Shown piece by piece: positions 24,886 through 33,580 of a stretch of 64,000 nucleotides of DNA. Every line of letters begins with the position of its first letter. Position 1 is the stretch's first letter. The position numbers were made by a program, and so were the translations under genes. The DNA is from Mesorhizobium sp. (lineage in GTDB: Bacteria > Pseudomonadota > Alphaproteobacteria > Rhizobiales > Rhizobiaceae), in contig SAPZ01000003.1 of the NCBI GenBank assembly GCA_004020875.1, positions 358,653-422,652 of the forward strand, in the 5' to 3' direction. The notes under the pieces are model-generated. The model was not told the DNA's origin. It worked only from the letters and a program-made list of their open reading frames with translations, and made no database searches.

Positions 24886-25959
24886 TTACGGCTTTGCGGC
24901 TAGCGGCGTTGCCGGCGCGGCGTTCGACTTATAGGCGGCCTCGACCAGCGCCATGGTGTGCCAAGCGTCCTCGACGGAGCTGACAAGCTCGGCGTCCTCG
25001 CCAGCGGCAAAGCGCTGGACATTGGCCATGCGGCCGACAAAGGCATCGGGGAACCATTCGCCGGCGAGCGGTATGGCGGTCCAGTCCGACCCGCCTTTTG
25101 CATAGATTTCCAAAATATCCGGCTCGCCGCGAGGATAGTCGAGGTTGAGGCCGAGCTTGACATAGGCAGCACCCTCGGTGCCGCAGATGCGGAACTCGCA
25201 GGCCTGGTGGCGGCGGCCAAATTTGTGGTCGTGATTAATCGAAAGTCCGCAACGCACCGTATCGCCATAGTCGAGGATGGCGCTGGTGCGGGTCTGCGCG
25301 ACCTTGTGATTGGGATGGCCGAGCGTCTTGGCGTGCACGCCTAGCGGATTGCCTAGAAGCTGGCGGATCAGGTCGAGATAATGGATCGAATGCATGGCGA
25401 TCTCGACGCGCGGCGCCTTCAGCAGGAATTCCCAGAGCTGCCAGGGCGTGTCGAGCGCCAGCAGCGCATCGAAGTCGACGACCTCGCCCAGCCAGCCCTT
25501 GGCGATGGCGTCCTTCAGCGCCAGCATCATCGGCGCGAAACGGAGCTGAAAGTTGACCGCGGCCTTGAGCTTCTTGGCGCGGCAGATTTCGAGGATCTCG
25601 GTCGCCTCGCCGAGATAATTGCCCATCGGCTTTTGGATCAGCGCCACCGCGCCATCAGGCAAAGCCTTAAGCACCTCGGCGTGCCGGCCCGGCGGTGTGG
25701 CGAGATCGAAGATCGCGTCCTTCACCGTCGCGGCTTCCTCGATCGAACGAAACGCCTTCACGCCCCATTTGTCGGCGAGCTTCTGCGCCTTCGCCTGGTC
25801 CGGATCGTAGAGGCCCGAAATCGGGAAGCCGCCCTTGCGATAGGCAGGGAAATGAGCGTCGCCGACGATCGAACCGGCGCCGAAGGTGACGATCGGCCGC
25901 GGCTCCGACGGCTTCGGCCAGGACTGGGCCAGCGATGCCGGATCGAAGGCATCAGTCAT
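24886..25959 (-). CDS. Gfo/Idh/MocA family oxidoreductase
   Basis: The 357-residue protein begins at ATG 25959 (MTDAFDPASL), which lies inside the end of the mutarotase gene (8-base overlap). The Rossmann domain has FGAGSIVGDAHFPAYRKGG, a variant of the GxGxxG loop, followed by GLYDPDQAKAQKLA. The family's catalytic Lys is in QKPMGNYLGEA (the EKP position), and the C-terminal beta domain runs from about residue 130. Such enzymes oxidise or epimerise sugars and cyclitols with NAD(P). In this operon it is the best candidate for the first sugar dehydrogenation, but that is inference. Confidence 0.83.
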   Translation of the reverse strand: MTDAFDPASLAQSWPKPSEPRPIVTFGAGSIVGDAHFPAYRKGGFPISGLYDPDQAKAQKLADKWGVKAFRSIEEAATVKDAIFDLATPPGRHAEVLKALPDGAVALIQKPMGNYLGEATEILEICRAKKLKAAVNFQLRFAPMMLALKDAIAKGWLGEVVDFDALLALDTPWQLWEFLLKAPRVEIAMHSIHYLDLIRQLLGNPLGVHAKTLGHPNHKVAQTRTSAILDYGDTVRCGLSINHDHKFGRRHQACEFRICGTEGAAYVKLGLNLDYPRGEPDILEIYAKGGSDWTAIPLAGEWFPDAFVGRMANVQRFAAGEDAELVSSVEDAWHTMALVEAAYKSNAAPATPLAAKP

Positions 25960-26281
25960 GATGGAAGACCTCATCCATCGACGCCCACCACTCGCCTTCC
26001 TTTCGGGTTTCGAGCGGCTCCTGGCAGGGCATGCACACTGACCACCATTCCTGCGTCTTCGGGTCGGCCGCCATCTTGGCCATGTCGGCGGCGTAGTCGG
26101 TGCCGTGATATTCGAAATAGGAGAAGAGCAGGTTCTCCGGCCGCTTCAGATAGATCGAATAGTTCTTGATGTTGCAGGCCGAGATCATGGCGAGAACGTC
26201 CGGCCATACGGCGGCATGAAGGCGGACATATTCCTCGACCTTCTCGGATTTCAATCCAAGCACCATGCCCATGCGCTGCAT
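25952..26281 (-). CDS. L-rhamnose mutarotase family protein
   Basis: A 109-residue dimeric alpha+beta-barrel-type protein. It carries the RhaM-family pattern LHAAVWPDVLAMISACNIKN, YSIYL and LFSYFEYHG, with EWWSVCMPCQEPL near the C-terminus. It interconverts the anomers of L-rhamnose or a related 6-deoxy sugar such as L-fucose, feeding the beta form to the dehydrogenase. It starts 10 bases after the enolase-superfamily gene and overlaps the next gene, so it is in the middle of the catabolic operon. Confidence 0.85.
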   Translation of the reverse strand: MQRMGMVLGLKSEKVEEYVRLHAAVWPDVLAMISACNIKNYSIYLKRPENLLFSYFEYHGTDYAADMAKMAADPKTQEWWSVCMPCQEPLETRKEGEWWASMDEVFHHD

Positions 26282-26291
26282 AACCGCCTCC

Positions 26292-27404
26292 CTATTTCAC
26301 GATCGCCGTGGTGAATTCGGCGATGCTTCTTGCCTTGACCGCGTCCCAGTCCCAATCGATGCCGATGCCCGGCTCGCTGGGCGCCAGAGCATGGCCATCC
26401 TCAATGCACATCTTGGCGCCGGTCAACTCATCGAGCTGCGGAATATACTCGACATATTTGCCGTTCTGGATGGCGCAGACCAGGCTGACATGCAATTCCA
26501 TCAGGAAATGAGGGCAAACCGGCATGTCGAAGGCTTCGGCCGCATGGGCCACTTTCAGCCAGGGCGTGATACCGCCGATGCGTCCGACATCGACCTGGAT
26601 GATGTTGGCGCCGCCCTTTTGCATATACTCGCGGAAATGCCTGATCGAATAGAGCGACTCGCCGACGGCGATCGGCGTCGCGGTCGAATTCGACAACCGC
26701 ACATGGCCGTCGATGTCGTCGGCCGGCAGCGGCTCCTCGATCCAGGCAAGGTCGAGCTCGCGCAGCCGCTCGGCGCGCCGGATCGCCTCGTCGACGGAAA
26801 AACCCTGGTTGCAGTCCGTCATGATCTCGTAGGCGTCGCCGACCGCCTTGCGCACCGCCGCCAACCGCGAAAAATCCTCGGAGCCGTGCGGCTTGCCGAT
26901 CTTGACCTTCGAGCCGGTAAAGCCCCTGGCCTTCGCTTCCAGGGCGTCGTCCACCAGCGCCTGCGTCTCGATATGCAACCAGCCGCCTTCGGTGGTGTAG
27001 AGCGGACAGCGATCCTTGGCGCCGCCGGCGAGCTTCCAGAGCGGCAGGTTCTGTTTTCTCGCGCGCAGATCCCAAAGGGCGGTGTCGATCGCGGCCAGTG
27101 CGATAGCCGTGATCGCCCCGATGGTGGTGGCATGGGTGGCGAATTCGAGATCGTGCCAGATCGCCTCGATCTGGTCGGCATCACGGCCGATCAGGCGCGG
27201 CGCGAGATGGTCGGCCAGAAGCCGCATCACCGACGAGCCGCCGGTGCCGATCGTGTAGCTGTAGCCCGTGCCCGTCGCACCGTCGGCATCGGTGATGGTG
27301 ACGATCGGCGTTTCCTGGCTGACGAAGCTCTGGATGGCGTCCGTGCGCTTCACCTTCGGCACGAGGTCGACCATGCGCAGCTCGATTTTTTCGATTTTCG
27401 CCAT
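26292..27404 (-). CDS. Mandelate racemase/muconate lactonizing family dehydratase (sugar acid)
   Basis: The 370-residue enolase-superfamily enzyme has K166-x-K168 (GSKVKIGKP), metal ligands D197 (TDCNQ), E223 (WIEEPLPADD) and E249 (AVGESL), and His299 in VCPHF. It is distinct from the fuconate dehydratase in the same operon, so the cluster contains two different acid-sugar dehydratases. The second might act on an epimeric acid (for example D-arabinonate-, L-galactonate- or rhamnonate-like), widening the range of sugars used. It begins 1 base after the ATPase stop. Confidence 0.85.
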   Translation of the reverse strand: MAKIEKIELRMVDLVPKVKRTDAIQSFVSQETPIVTITDADGATGTGYSYTIGTGGSSVMRLLADHLAPRLIGRDADQIEAIWHDLEFATHATTIGAITAIALAAIDTALWDLRARKQNLPLWKLAGGAKDRCPLYTTEGGWLHIETQALVDDALEAKARGFTGSKVKIGKPHGSEDFSRLAAVRKAVGDAYEIMTDCNQGFSVDEAIRRAERLRELDLAWIEEPLPADDIDGHVRLSNSTATPIAVGESLYSIRHFREYMQKGGANIIQVDVGRIGGITPWLKVAHAAEAFDMPVCPHFLMELHVSLVCAIQNGKYVEYIPQLDELTGAKMCIEDGHALAPSEPGIGIDWDWDAVKARSIAEFTTAIVK

Positions 27405-27405
27405 G

Positions 27406-28503
27406 TCAGGCCCTCAGCGACTTGCCGGTTTCGGCGGAGAACAGATGCGCGCGGCTCAGGTCGAAGCTCATGCCGATCCTGTCGCCGGCTTTCAGCGGCT
27501 TGGGATTGAGCATGCGCGAGACCCAGTCGGCGCCGTTGAACTCGGCGAAGACCAACGTTTCGTTGCCGAGCGGCTCGGTGATGCTGACCGGCAGGTCGAC
27601 GCGGTGCACTTCGGTTTCGCCGCCCGAGCTCAGGCCGTGACCGGTCGGGTAGAAATCATCCGGACGAATGCCGAACACGACGTTGTCGCCGGCCGCCGTC
27701 TTCGACTTGAACTGTCCAGGCAGCGGCAGGCTGTCGCCGCCGCTGAAGACAAGCCTGCCGTCGCTCACCGTCGCCTCGTGCAAATTCATCGGCGGCGAGC
27801 CGATGAAGCCGGCGACGAAGCGGGTGGCGGGACGGCTGAACACCTCGTCCGGCGTGCCGACCTGCTCGATATGACCGGAGCGCATGATGACGATGCGGTC
27901 AGCGAGCGTCATCGCCTCGACCTGGTCGTGGGTTACATAGATCACCGTCGACTTCACCTTGGCGTGCAGCTTCTTGATCTCGGTGCGCATCTGCGTCCTG
28001 AGCTTGGCGTCGAGGTTAGACAGCGGCTCGTCGAACAGGAAGACGTCGGGATCGCGCACGATGGCGCGGCCCATGGCGACGCGCTGGCGCTGGCCGCCGG
28101 AGAGCTGTGAGGGCCGGCGGTCAAGCAGTTCGTCGAGGCCGAGGATGGCGGAGGCTTCCGCCACGCGCCGGTCCATGTCGTCCTTGGCCGCTCCCGCGAT
28201 CTTCAGCGAGAAGCCGAGATTCTCGCGCACCGTCATATGCGGATAGAGCGCGTAGGACTGGAACACCATCGAGATGTTGCGCGAGCGCGGCGGCAGGTCG
28301 TTGACCACCCGGCCGCCGATGTCGATGTTGCCGCCGCTGATGTCCTCAAGGCCCGCTATCATGCGCAACGTCGTCGACTTGCCGCAGCCGGAGGGGCCGA
28401 CCAGCGCGATGAATTCGCGGTCGGCAATGTCGAGATCGATACCGTGCACGATCTGCATATTCCCGTAGCGCTTGGTGAGCTTTTTCAGCGAAACCGTTGC
28501 CAT
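27406..28503 (-). CDS. Sugar ABC transporter ATPase, MalK/UgpC type
   Basis: A 365-residue CUT1 ATPase: Walker A GPSGCGKSTTLRMIAGLE, signature LSGGQRQRVAMGRAIVRDP, Walker B VFLFDEPLSNLD, switch THDQVEAMT and a C-terminal TOBE domain (from about 240, with GIRPDDFYPTG). The start ATG 28503 (MATVSLKKLTKRYG) is 5 bases after the permease stop. A longer open frame runs upstream through the permease in the wrong frame and is not real. It belongs to the presumed L-fucose-type importer. Confidence 0.92.
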   Translation of the reverse strand: MATVSLKKLTKRYGNMQIVHGIDLDIADREFIALVGPSGCGKSTTLRMIAGLEDISGGNIDIGGRVVNDLPPRSRNISMVFQSYALYPHMTVRENLGFSLKIAGAAKDDMDRRVAEASAILGLDELLDRRPSQLSGGQRQRVAMGRAIVRDPDVFLFDEPLSNLDAKLRTQMRTEIKKLHAKVKSTVIYVTHDQVEAMTLADRIVIMRSGHIEQVGTPDEVFSRPATRFVAGFIGSPPMNLHEATVSDGRLVFSGGDSLPLPGQFKSKTAAGDNVVFGIRPDDFYPTGHGLSSGGETEVHRVDLPVSITEPLGNETLVFAEFNGADWVSRMLNPKPLKAGDRIGMSFDLSRAHLFSAETGKSLRA

Positions 28504-28508
28504 GAAGT

Positions 28509-29378
28509 TCAACCTTTCACCGCGCCGGAGGTGAGGCCGCCGACGAGGTGTTTCTGGACGATGTAGGTGAGGGTCAGCGCCGGGATGATCATCACCACCG
28601 CCAGCGCGCACATGCCGCGCCAGTCGATGGTGAACTCGGCCGTGTAGTCGAGCAGCCCGACGGGCAGTGTCTTGGAGTTGACGGAACGGGTCAACTGCGA
28701 GGCCAGCGCGAACTCGTTCCAACAGGTGAGGAAGGCAAAGATGGCGGCCGAGGCGATGCCCGGACGCGCCAGCGGGAATTCGACCTGCCAGAAGGCCTGC
28801 CAGCGCGTGCAGCCGTCGATCTGGGCTGCTTCGGCGAGATCCTTCGGCACCTGGCGGAAAAAGCCGTCGATCAGCCAAATGGTGAAGGGGATGTTCAGCG
28901 CCACATAGGCGAGGATCATGCCGAAATGCGTGTCGATGATGCCGAGCCGCGCATAGACGAAGAAGAGCGGCAGGGACATGGCGATGCCTGGCACGGTGCG
29001 GGTCAGCATCAGTCCGAGGAACATCCCCGACTTGCCGCGGAAGCGGTAGCGCGCGAAGGCATAGCCGCCGGCCATGCCGATGGCGACCGCGATCACCGTC
29101 GAGGTGACCGAGATGATCAGCGAGTTGCGGAAGTAGTCGAGCACCGGAATGCCGCCCTTGCCGATGCCGCTGAACATGGCGACATAGGCATCGAAGGACA
29201 GCTCTTGCGGTATCCAGACCGGCGGCTTGGCCATGATCTCGACCGTGGGTCTTAGCGACGACAGCACGATCCAGATGCCTGGCAGGCAGATGACAAGCAT
29301 GGCGAGGAAGAGGACGACGCGATGCGCGACGGTCAGCGTGCGGCGCATCAAGCGTGCGGAGGCGTTCTCGTCCATCAT
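28509..29378 (-). CDS. Carbohydrate ABC transporter permease, MalG type
   Basis: A permease of 289 residues with six spans; the first follows an Arg-rich N-terminus (VVLFLAMLVICLPGIWIVLSSL). The EAA loop is AEAAQIDGCTRWQAFWQVEFP. The sequence TGATGATG at 29373-29380 gives two possible starts, 29378 (overlapping the upstream stop by one base) and 29375; both give nearly the same protein. It forms the channel with the MalF-type partner. Confidence 0.9.
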   Translation of the reverse strand: MMDENASARLMRRTLTVAHRVVLFLAMLVICLPGIWIVLSSLRPTVEIMAKPPVWIPQELSFDAYVAMFSGIGKGGIPVLDYFRNSLIISVTSTVIAVAIGMAGGYAFARYRFRGKSGMFLGLMLTRTVPGIAMSLPLFFVYARLGIIDTHFGMILAYVALNIPFTIWLIDGFFRQVPKDLAEAAQIDGCTRWQAFWQVEFPLARPGIASAAIFAFLTCWNEFALASQLTRSVNSKTLPVGLLDYTAEFTIDWRGMCALAVVMIIPALTLTYIVQKHLVGGLTSGAVKG

Positions 29379-30274
29379 CACCACTCCGCGCCGATCTGCG
29401 CGCGCGCCGCGGCGAGCTTGTTGTAGAAATAGACGGTGAAGGCGATCGACAGCAGGATCGAGAAATAGGCCATGGCGTTGGCCAGCCCCATGCGAGCGTC
29501 GCTGTAAGCGGTTCGACCGACCAGCGTCCACAAAAGCTCGGTGCGGCCGGCCGGACCGCCATCGGTCATGATCTTGACGATGTCATAGGCGCGCGCGACG
29601 TCGAGCGAGCGGATCGTCATGGCGATGTAGGCGAAGGGCATGACGAAGGGCCAGGTCACATAGCGGAAGGTCTGCCAGGGCGTGCAGCCGTCGACGCGGG
29701 CCGCCTCGATGGGCTCCTTGGGCATGGCGAGCAGACCGGCCAGGATCAGGATGGCGAAGATCGAGGTCGACGACCAGACTTCTGCGATGGTGATGGCGGT
29801 GAAGGCGAGGTGGCTTTCGATCAGCCACGGGATGGCGTCCTGGGTTATGCCCAGCGACTGCAGCGCGTTGTTCACCAGGCCGATATTGTCGTTGAACATG
29901 AACTTGAACTGGAAGCCGACCAGGATCGGCGAGAACATCATCGGGAACATCATCAGCGTGCGCAGGATGCGCTGGCCGCGGGCCGCCTTCTCGACCAGCA
30001 TAGCCAGGCCGAGGCCGAGCAGCATTTCGAGGTTGAGCGCGATGGTGAGCAACAGAACGGTGCGACCGAAGGCCCACCAGAAGTCGGGATTGCTCAGGAT
30101 CGAGATGTAGTTCCGGAAGCCGATCAGCACGAAGAAGGTCTCGGGCCGGGTCAAGCGGAAGGGCGTGAAACTGGAATAGAGCGACAAAAGCAGCGGCACG
30201 AGCACCACCGCCGCCAACACGACGAAGGCCGGCAGCAGCAGGAGAATCGGCGCGGATGGCTTGAAGCCCTTCAT
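29378..30274 (-). CDS. Carbohydrate ABC transporter permease, MalF type
   Basis: The 298-residue permease starts at ATG 30274 (MKGFKPSAPILLLLPAF). Six hydrophobic spans and the EAA loop IEAARVDGCTPWQTFRYVTWP are present, with the family segment MTDGGPAGRTELLW close to the end. A longer frame extends upstream into the binding-protein gene but has no ribosome site. A stem-loop lies between it and the binding-protein gene. Confidence 0.9.
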   Translation of the reverse strand: MKGFKPSAPILLLLPAFVVLAAVVLVPLLLSLYSSFTPFRLTRPETFFVLIGFRNYISILSNPDFWWAFGRTVLLLTIALNLEMLLGLGLAMLVEKAARGQRILRTLMMFPMMFSPILVGFQFKFMFNDNIGLVNNALQSLGITQDAIPWLIESHLAFTAITIAEVWSSTSIFAILILAGLLAMPKEPIEAARVDGCTPWQTFRYVTWPFVMPFAYIAMTIRSLDVARAYDIVKIMTDGGPAGRTELLWTLVGRTAYSDARMGLANAMAYFSILLSIAFTVYFYNKLAAARAQIGAEW

Positions 30275-30350
30275 CGGGATCCTATCAGCGAGGTGAAATG
30301 ATCCAGCCCCGGTCGATACCGAGAATGGAATATTTTGCGAGGCTACGCGG

Positions 30351-30377
30351 CCGCCTCCCCGGTTCGCGGGGAGGCGG
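30351..30377. repeat. Stem-loop between binding-protein and permease genes
   Basis: A perfect 11-bp stem (CCGCCTCCCCG with CGGGGAGGCGG) around GTTCG lies 17 bp after the binding-protein stop on the minus strand. No run of T follows it, so it looks like an mRNA-protecting or attenuating hairpin rather than a full terminator. Confidence 0.7.
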
Positions 30378-30393
30378 TTGAGGGCGCGGCTGC

Positions 30394-31710
30394 CTAGAGC
30401 TTGCCGGCGTCCTGGAGGATTTGCGTTGCCTTGGCGGCAGCGTCGTCGAGCGCCTGCTTCGACGTCTTGTCGCCAAGGATGGCGGCCTGCAACTCGGGAT
30501 AGACGGCGTTGGAAATCTCGATCCATTCCGGCGTCTGAGGAACCGGGAAGGCGTTCTTGGCGGCTTCCTGGAAGGCCTGCAGCACTTCGGTCTTGTACGG
30601 ATCGGACTTCGCCTGCTCGAGATCCCATTCCCAAACCTTGGTTCGGGTGGGCAGCGGACCGGCAGCGGCTTCCAACTTCTGGCTGTCCTCATTGGTCAGC
30701 CACCAGACCAGCGAAGCGGCGGCTTCCTTGTTGGCGCAGTTCTCGGTCACCGAGAAGCCATGCGCGCCGGACCAGCCGGAGCGCTTGCCGGACGAGCCCT
30801 TGGGCTGGACCTTGACGCCGACATTGCCGGCGACCTTTGACGACTTGGGGTCATTGAAGAAGCCGGCCCAACCCGGCCAGTCGAGGTTGATCGCCACGGT
30901 GCCGGAGGCGAAGCCCTGTCCAAGATCGTCCCACAGATAGTTGGTGGTGCCCGCCGGCACGGCCTTGGCCTTGTAGAGCTTGACGAACCAGTCGAGCGCC
31001 TTGACGCCGGCCTCGGAATTGAACGCCGGCTTGCCGTCCTTGTCGAGATATTCGCCGCCATCGGCGATCACCATCTCGTAGAAGCGGCCGTTGATCGCCT
31101 CCTCCTTGCCGGCATATTGCGTGCCGTAGAAGTCAGGCGGGCTGGCGAAGAATTCGGCCTGCTGCGCCATCTCGTCGAACGTGTCCGGCGGAGCGAGCTC
31201 CTCGCCGTATTTGGCCTTATAGGCCTTCTTCTTGGCTTCGTCCTGGTAGAGGCTCTTCTGGTAGTAAAGCGCCGAGACGTCGAACTGGGCGCGCGGCAGC
31301 ATGACCAATTTGCCGTCCAGCGTCCCGGCGGCGATGTTGGCCGGCACGAAGGCGTCGATCTCCTCCTTCGGCAGCAGCTTGGCGAGATCGGTATAGATGC
31401 CCGGATATTGCGGCGCGAACGATGTATGATTGGAGCCGACGCACCAGGTGATCGAGTTGGAGGCAATGTCCGACTTGATCTCCTTGTCGAGGTCGAAGTG
31501 GTTCTTCTTCGACAGGATATTGACCTTGGCGCCGGTCAGCTTCTCCCATTCGGGAATGCGCTCGTAGAGCTTCTCGTATTGCTGGCCGCCGATCAGCTTG
31601 GCGTCGATCGTGACACCCGGAAATTTGCCGGGCAGATCGGCTGAAAACGCCGTGCCGCCCAGCAGCAAACCGGCCAGGCCAGCGGAAATGCCCAGAAGCA
31701 GTCTCGTCAT
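30394..31710 (-). CDS. Sugar ABC transporter periplasmic binding protein (CUT1)
   Basis: The 438-residue protein starts at ATG 31710 behind the strong site GGGAGGAGAG. A signal peptide (MTRLLLGISAGLAGLLLGGTAFSA) precedes the mature protein with FPGVTIDAKLIGGQQYEKLYERIPEWEKLTGAKV as its first domain. An acidic DLDKEIKSDIAS segment and NLDWPGWAGFF are seen further on. It is the first gene of the ten-gene catabolic operon and is divergent from the IclR regulator, so substrate binding is probably for the sugar whose acid is broken down by the downstream dehydratases. Confidence 0.9.
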   Translation of the reverse strand: MTRLLLGISAGLAGLLLGGTAFSADLPGKFPGVTIDAKLIGGQQYEKLYERIPEWEKLTGAKVNILSKKNHFDLDKEIKSDIASNSITWCVGSNHTSFAPQYPGIYTDLAKLLPKEEIDAFVPANIAAGTLDGKLVMLPRAQFDVSALYYQKSLYQDEAKKKAYKAKYGEELAPPDTFDEMAQQAEFFASPPDFYGTQYAGKEEAINGRFYEMVIADGGEYLDKDGKPAFNSEAGVKALDWFVKLYKAKAVPAGTTNYLWDDLGQGFASGTVAINLDWPGWAGFFNDPKSSKVAGNVGVKVQPKGSSGKRSGWSGAHGFSVTENCANKEAAASLVWWLTNEDSQKLEAAAGPLPTRTKVWEWDLEQAKSDPYKTEVLQAFQEAAKNAFPVPQTPEWIEISNAVYPELQAAILGDKTSKQALDDAAAKATQILQDAGKL

Positions 31711-31780
31711 GTTCTCTCCTCCCACGAACTCGCGGCGACGGCCGGCCGGATGCGCAGCGGATCACCTGAGCTTCATTCAT

Positions 31781-31853
31781 ATGCAAATAGCATTTTCATT
31801 CCCGGGTCAAGCCGATTATGCTTCCAGCGAGACGAGCTTCATGCATATATGCA
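31781..31853. promoter_or_regulatory. Candidate operators in the divergent promoter of the IclR regulator and the sugar operon
   Basis: Two AT-rich dyads stand out in the GC-rich surroundings: ATGC-AAATA-GCAT at 31781-31793 and the perfect 12-bp palindrome TGCATATATGCA at 31842-31853. Both share the core TGCAT/ATGCA, and both lie between the divergent starts (31710 and 31878). A similar AT-rich string, AATAATGCATTTTTAG at 32679-32694, precedes the lactonase gene. Binding by the IclR protein is inferred. Confidence 0.5.
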
Positions 31854-31877
31854 GGAGAAAATTCACTGGAGGGGCAG

Positions 31878-32666
31878 TTGGCCGAGGAAGAAGACGGGGA
31901 CCGCTACCGCGCGCCGGCGCTGGACAAGGGGCTGGACATCCTCGAGCTGCTGGCGAGCGTGGACGGCGGTCTGACCCAGGCGGAGATCGCCAAGCGACTC
32001 GACCGCAGCCCGAACGAGTTCTACCGCATGCTCGACCGCCTGGTGCGGCGCGGCTATGTCACCAAGATCGACGGCGACCGCTATTCGCTGACGCTCAAGC
32101 TTTTCGGGCTGGCGCAGCTACACGCGCCGGTGCGGCGTCTGGTGTCCTACGCGACGCCGATCATGCGCGACCTGGCCGAAACCTCGTGGCAGGCCAATCA
32201 ATTGGTGGTGTTCGACCGCGGCGCCGCCGTTGTCATCGCCCAGCAGGAAGCGCCGCGCTACTGGGGCATCTCGATCCGGGTCGGCTCGCATATCAGCCTG
32301 TTCGACACCGGCTCCGGCCATGTGCTGCTAGCCTTCCGCTCGCCCGAGGAGCGCAAGATGATGATCGCCGAGCATCTGCAGAGCACCGAACAGCTCAATT
32401 TGACGCCCGAGTTCTTCGCCCGCCTCGACCAGGTGCGCGACCGCGGCTACGAGATGATGGCGTCGCTGCAGACCGCCGGCGTCTACAATCTTTCGACACC
32501 GGTGCTCGGACCTGACGGTAGAGCCATCGCGGCGCTGACCATCCCCTATATCACCCTCGTCAATGCGCCTACGGCGCCGGACATCACGCTGACGATCCGG
32601 CATTTGCAGGATGCCGCCGCAAGACTGTCGCAGCTTGCCGGGTCGGATGTCCCGCAGTCGTCGTAA
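31878..32666 (+). CDS. IclR-family transcriptional regulator
   Basis: An IclR protein of 262 residues. The winged helix occupies about 12-75 (ALDKGLDILELLASVDGGLTQAEIAKRLDRSPNEFYRMLDRLVRRGYV region) and the effector domain about 90-255, with RVGSHISLFDTGSGHVLLAF typical of the ligand pocket. I prefer TTG 31878 because GGAGG lies five bases before it; an ATG at 31818 gives an unusual 20-residue extension and lies across the palindrome at 31842. It is divergent from the fucose-type operon and upstream of a lactonase gene, and probably controls both. Confidence 0.85.
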   Translation: MAEEEDGDRYRAPALDKGLDILELLASVDGGLTQAEIAKRLDRSPNEFYRMLDRLVRRGYVTKIDGDRYSLTLKLFGLAQLHAPVRRLVSYATPIMRDLAETSWQANQLVVFDRGAAVVIAQQEAPRYWGISIRVGSHISLFDTGSGHVLLAFRSPEERKMMIAEHLQSTEQLNLTPEFFARLDQVRDRGYEMMASLQTAGVYNLSTPVLGPDGRAIAALTIPYITLVNAPTAPDITLTIRHLQDAAARLSQLAGSDVPQSS

Positions 32667-32731
32667 CTTCCTATTTGAATAATGCATTTTTAGGCGGGAT
32701 ATTGCCTGGCACAATGAGAGGAGACGCCGCC

Positions 32732-33571
32732 ATGATCATCGACACGCATCTGCACCTCATCGACCAGAGCGCATTGCGCTATCCTTGGCTGGCCGGCGTA
32801 CCGGCGCTGAACCGCGATTTCTCCTATCAGGAATACGCGACCGATGCGTTGCGTTCCGGCATTGAGGCTGTGCTGCACATGGAGGTCGATGTCGACCCCG
32901 CCGACATCGCCGCTGAGACCGCTTACGTGAAGTCGCTCGCCGGCCAGCCAGGCAGCCTGCTTCGTGGGGCGATCGCCTCCTGCCGGCCCGAAGAGGCCGG
33001 TTTCGAGGCCTATCTGGAAACGGTCGAGGCAGACCCGTTCGTCAAGGGTTTCCGCCGCGTGCTGCATGTCGTGCCCGACGATGTCTCGGAAGGCACGCTG
33101 TTTCGCCACAACGTCAAGCGGCTGGCCGGCGCCGGGCTGACCTTCGACCTGGTGGTGCTGCCGCATCAGATCCCGAAGGCGATGGCGCTTGCCGACCTCG
33201 CGCCCAACGTCCAGTTCGTCCTCGACCATTGCGGCGTGCCCGACATCAAGGGCAATGCCGAGCATCCCTGGCACGAGCATATGGAGGCGATCGCCAAGCG
33301 GCCCAACGTAACGGCCAAGATCTCCGGCGTCGTCGCCTATGCCGATCCGGCGAGTTGGACGGTCGATACGCTCCGGCCCTATGTCGAGCACACGATCAGC
33401 AGCTTCGGCTGGGACCGCGTGATCTGGGGCAGCGACTGGCCGGTCTGCACGCTGGGTGGCGGGCTGACGACCTGGATTGCCGCCACGCATGCGCTGCTGG
33501 CCGGTGTTAGCGATTCAGAGCGTATCAGCTTGTTATCCGGCAATGCGCGACGGTTGTGGCGGCTTGCATAG
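32732..33571 (+). CDS. Amidohydrolase-family (TIM-barrel) sugar lactonase, L-fuconolactonase-like
   Basis: The 279-residue metal-dependent hydrolase starts at ATG 32732 with AGGAG 9 bases upstream. It has the N-terminal DTHLHL (His-x-His), the YPWLAG segment typical of the amidohydrolase-2 lactonase group, FVLDHCGVPDI and the catalytic-metal Asp in WGSDWPV. This group includes L-fucono- and L-rhamnono-lactonases, which open the lactone made by the sugar dehydrogenase to give the acid for the dehydratase. It lies 65 bases after the IclR gene on the same strand. The specific lactone is inferred from the neighbouring fuconate dehydratase. Confidence 0.83.
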   Translation: MIIDTHLHLIDQSALRYPWLAGVPALNRDFSYQEYATDALRSGIEAVLHMEVDVDPADIAAETAYVKSLAGQPGSLLRGAIASCRPEEAGFEAYLETVEADPFVKGFRRVLHVVPDDVSEGTLFRHNVKRLAGAGLTFDLVVLPHQIPKAMALADLAPNVQFVLDHCGVPDIKGNAEHPWHEHMEAIAKRPNVTAKISGVVAYADPASWTVDTLRPYVEHTISSFGWDRVIWGSDWPVCTLGGGLTTWIAATHALLAGVSDSERISLLSGNARRLWRLA

Positions 33572-33580
33572 TCGCTCGAT

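Noticed and set aside
27406-29562. A 718-residue reading of the second MalK-type ATPase
   Set aside because: The N-terminal 350 residues are the permease gene read in the wrong frame; the ATPase starts at 28503.
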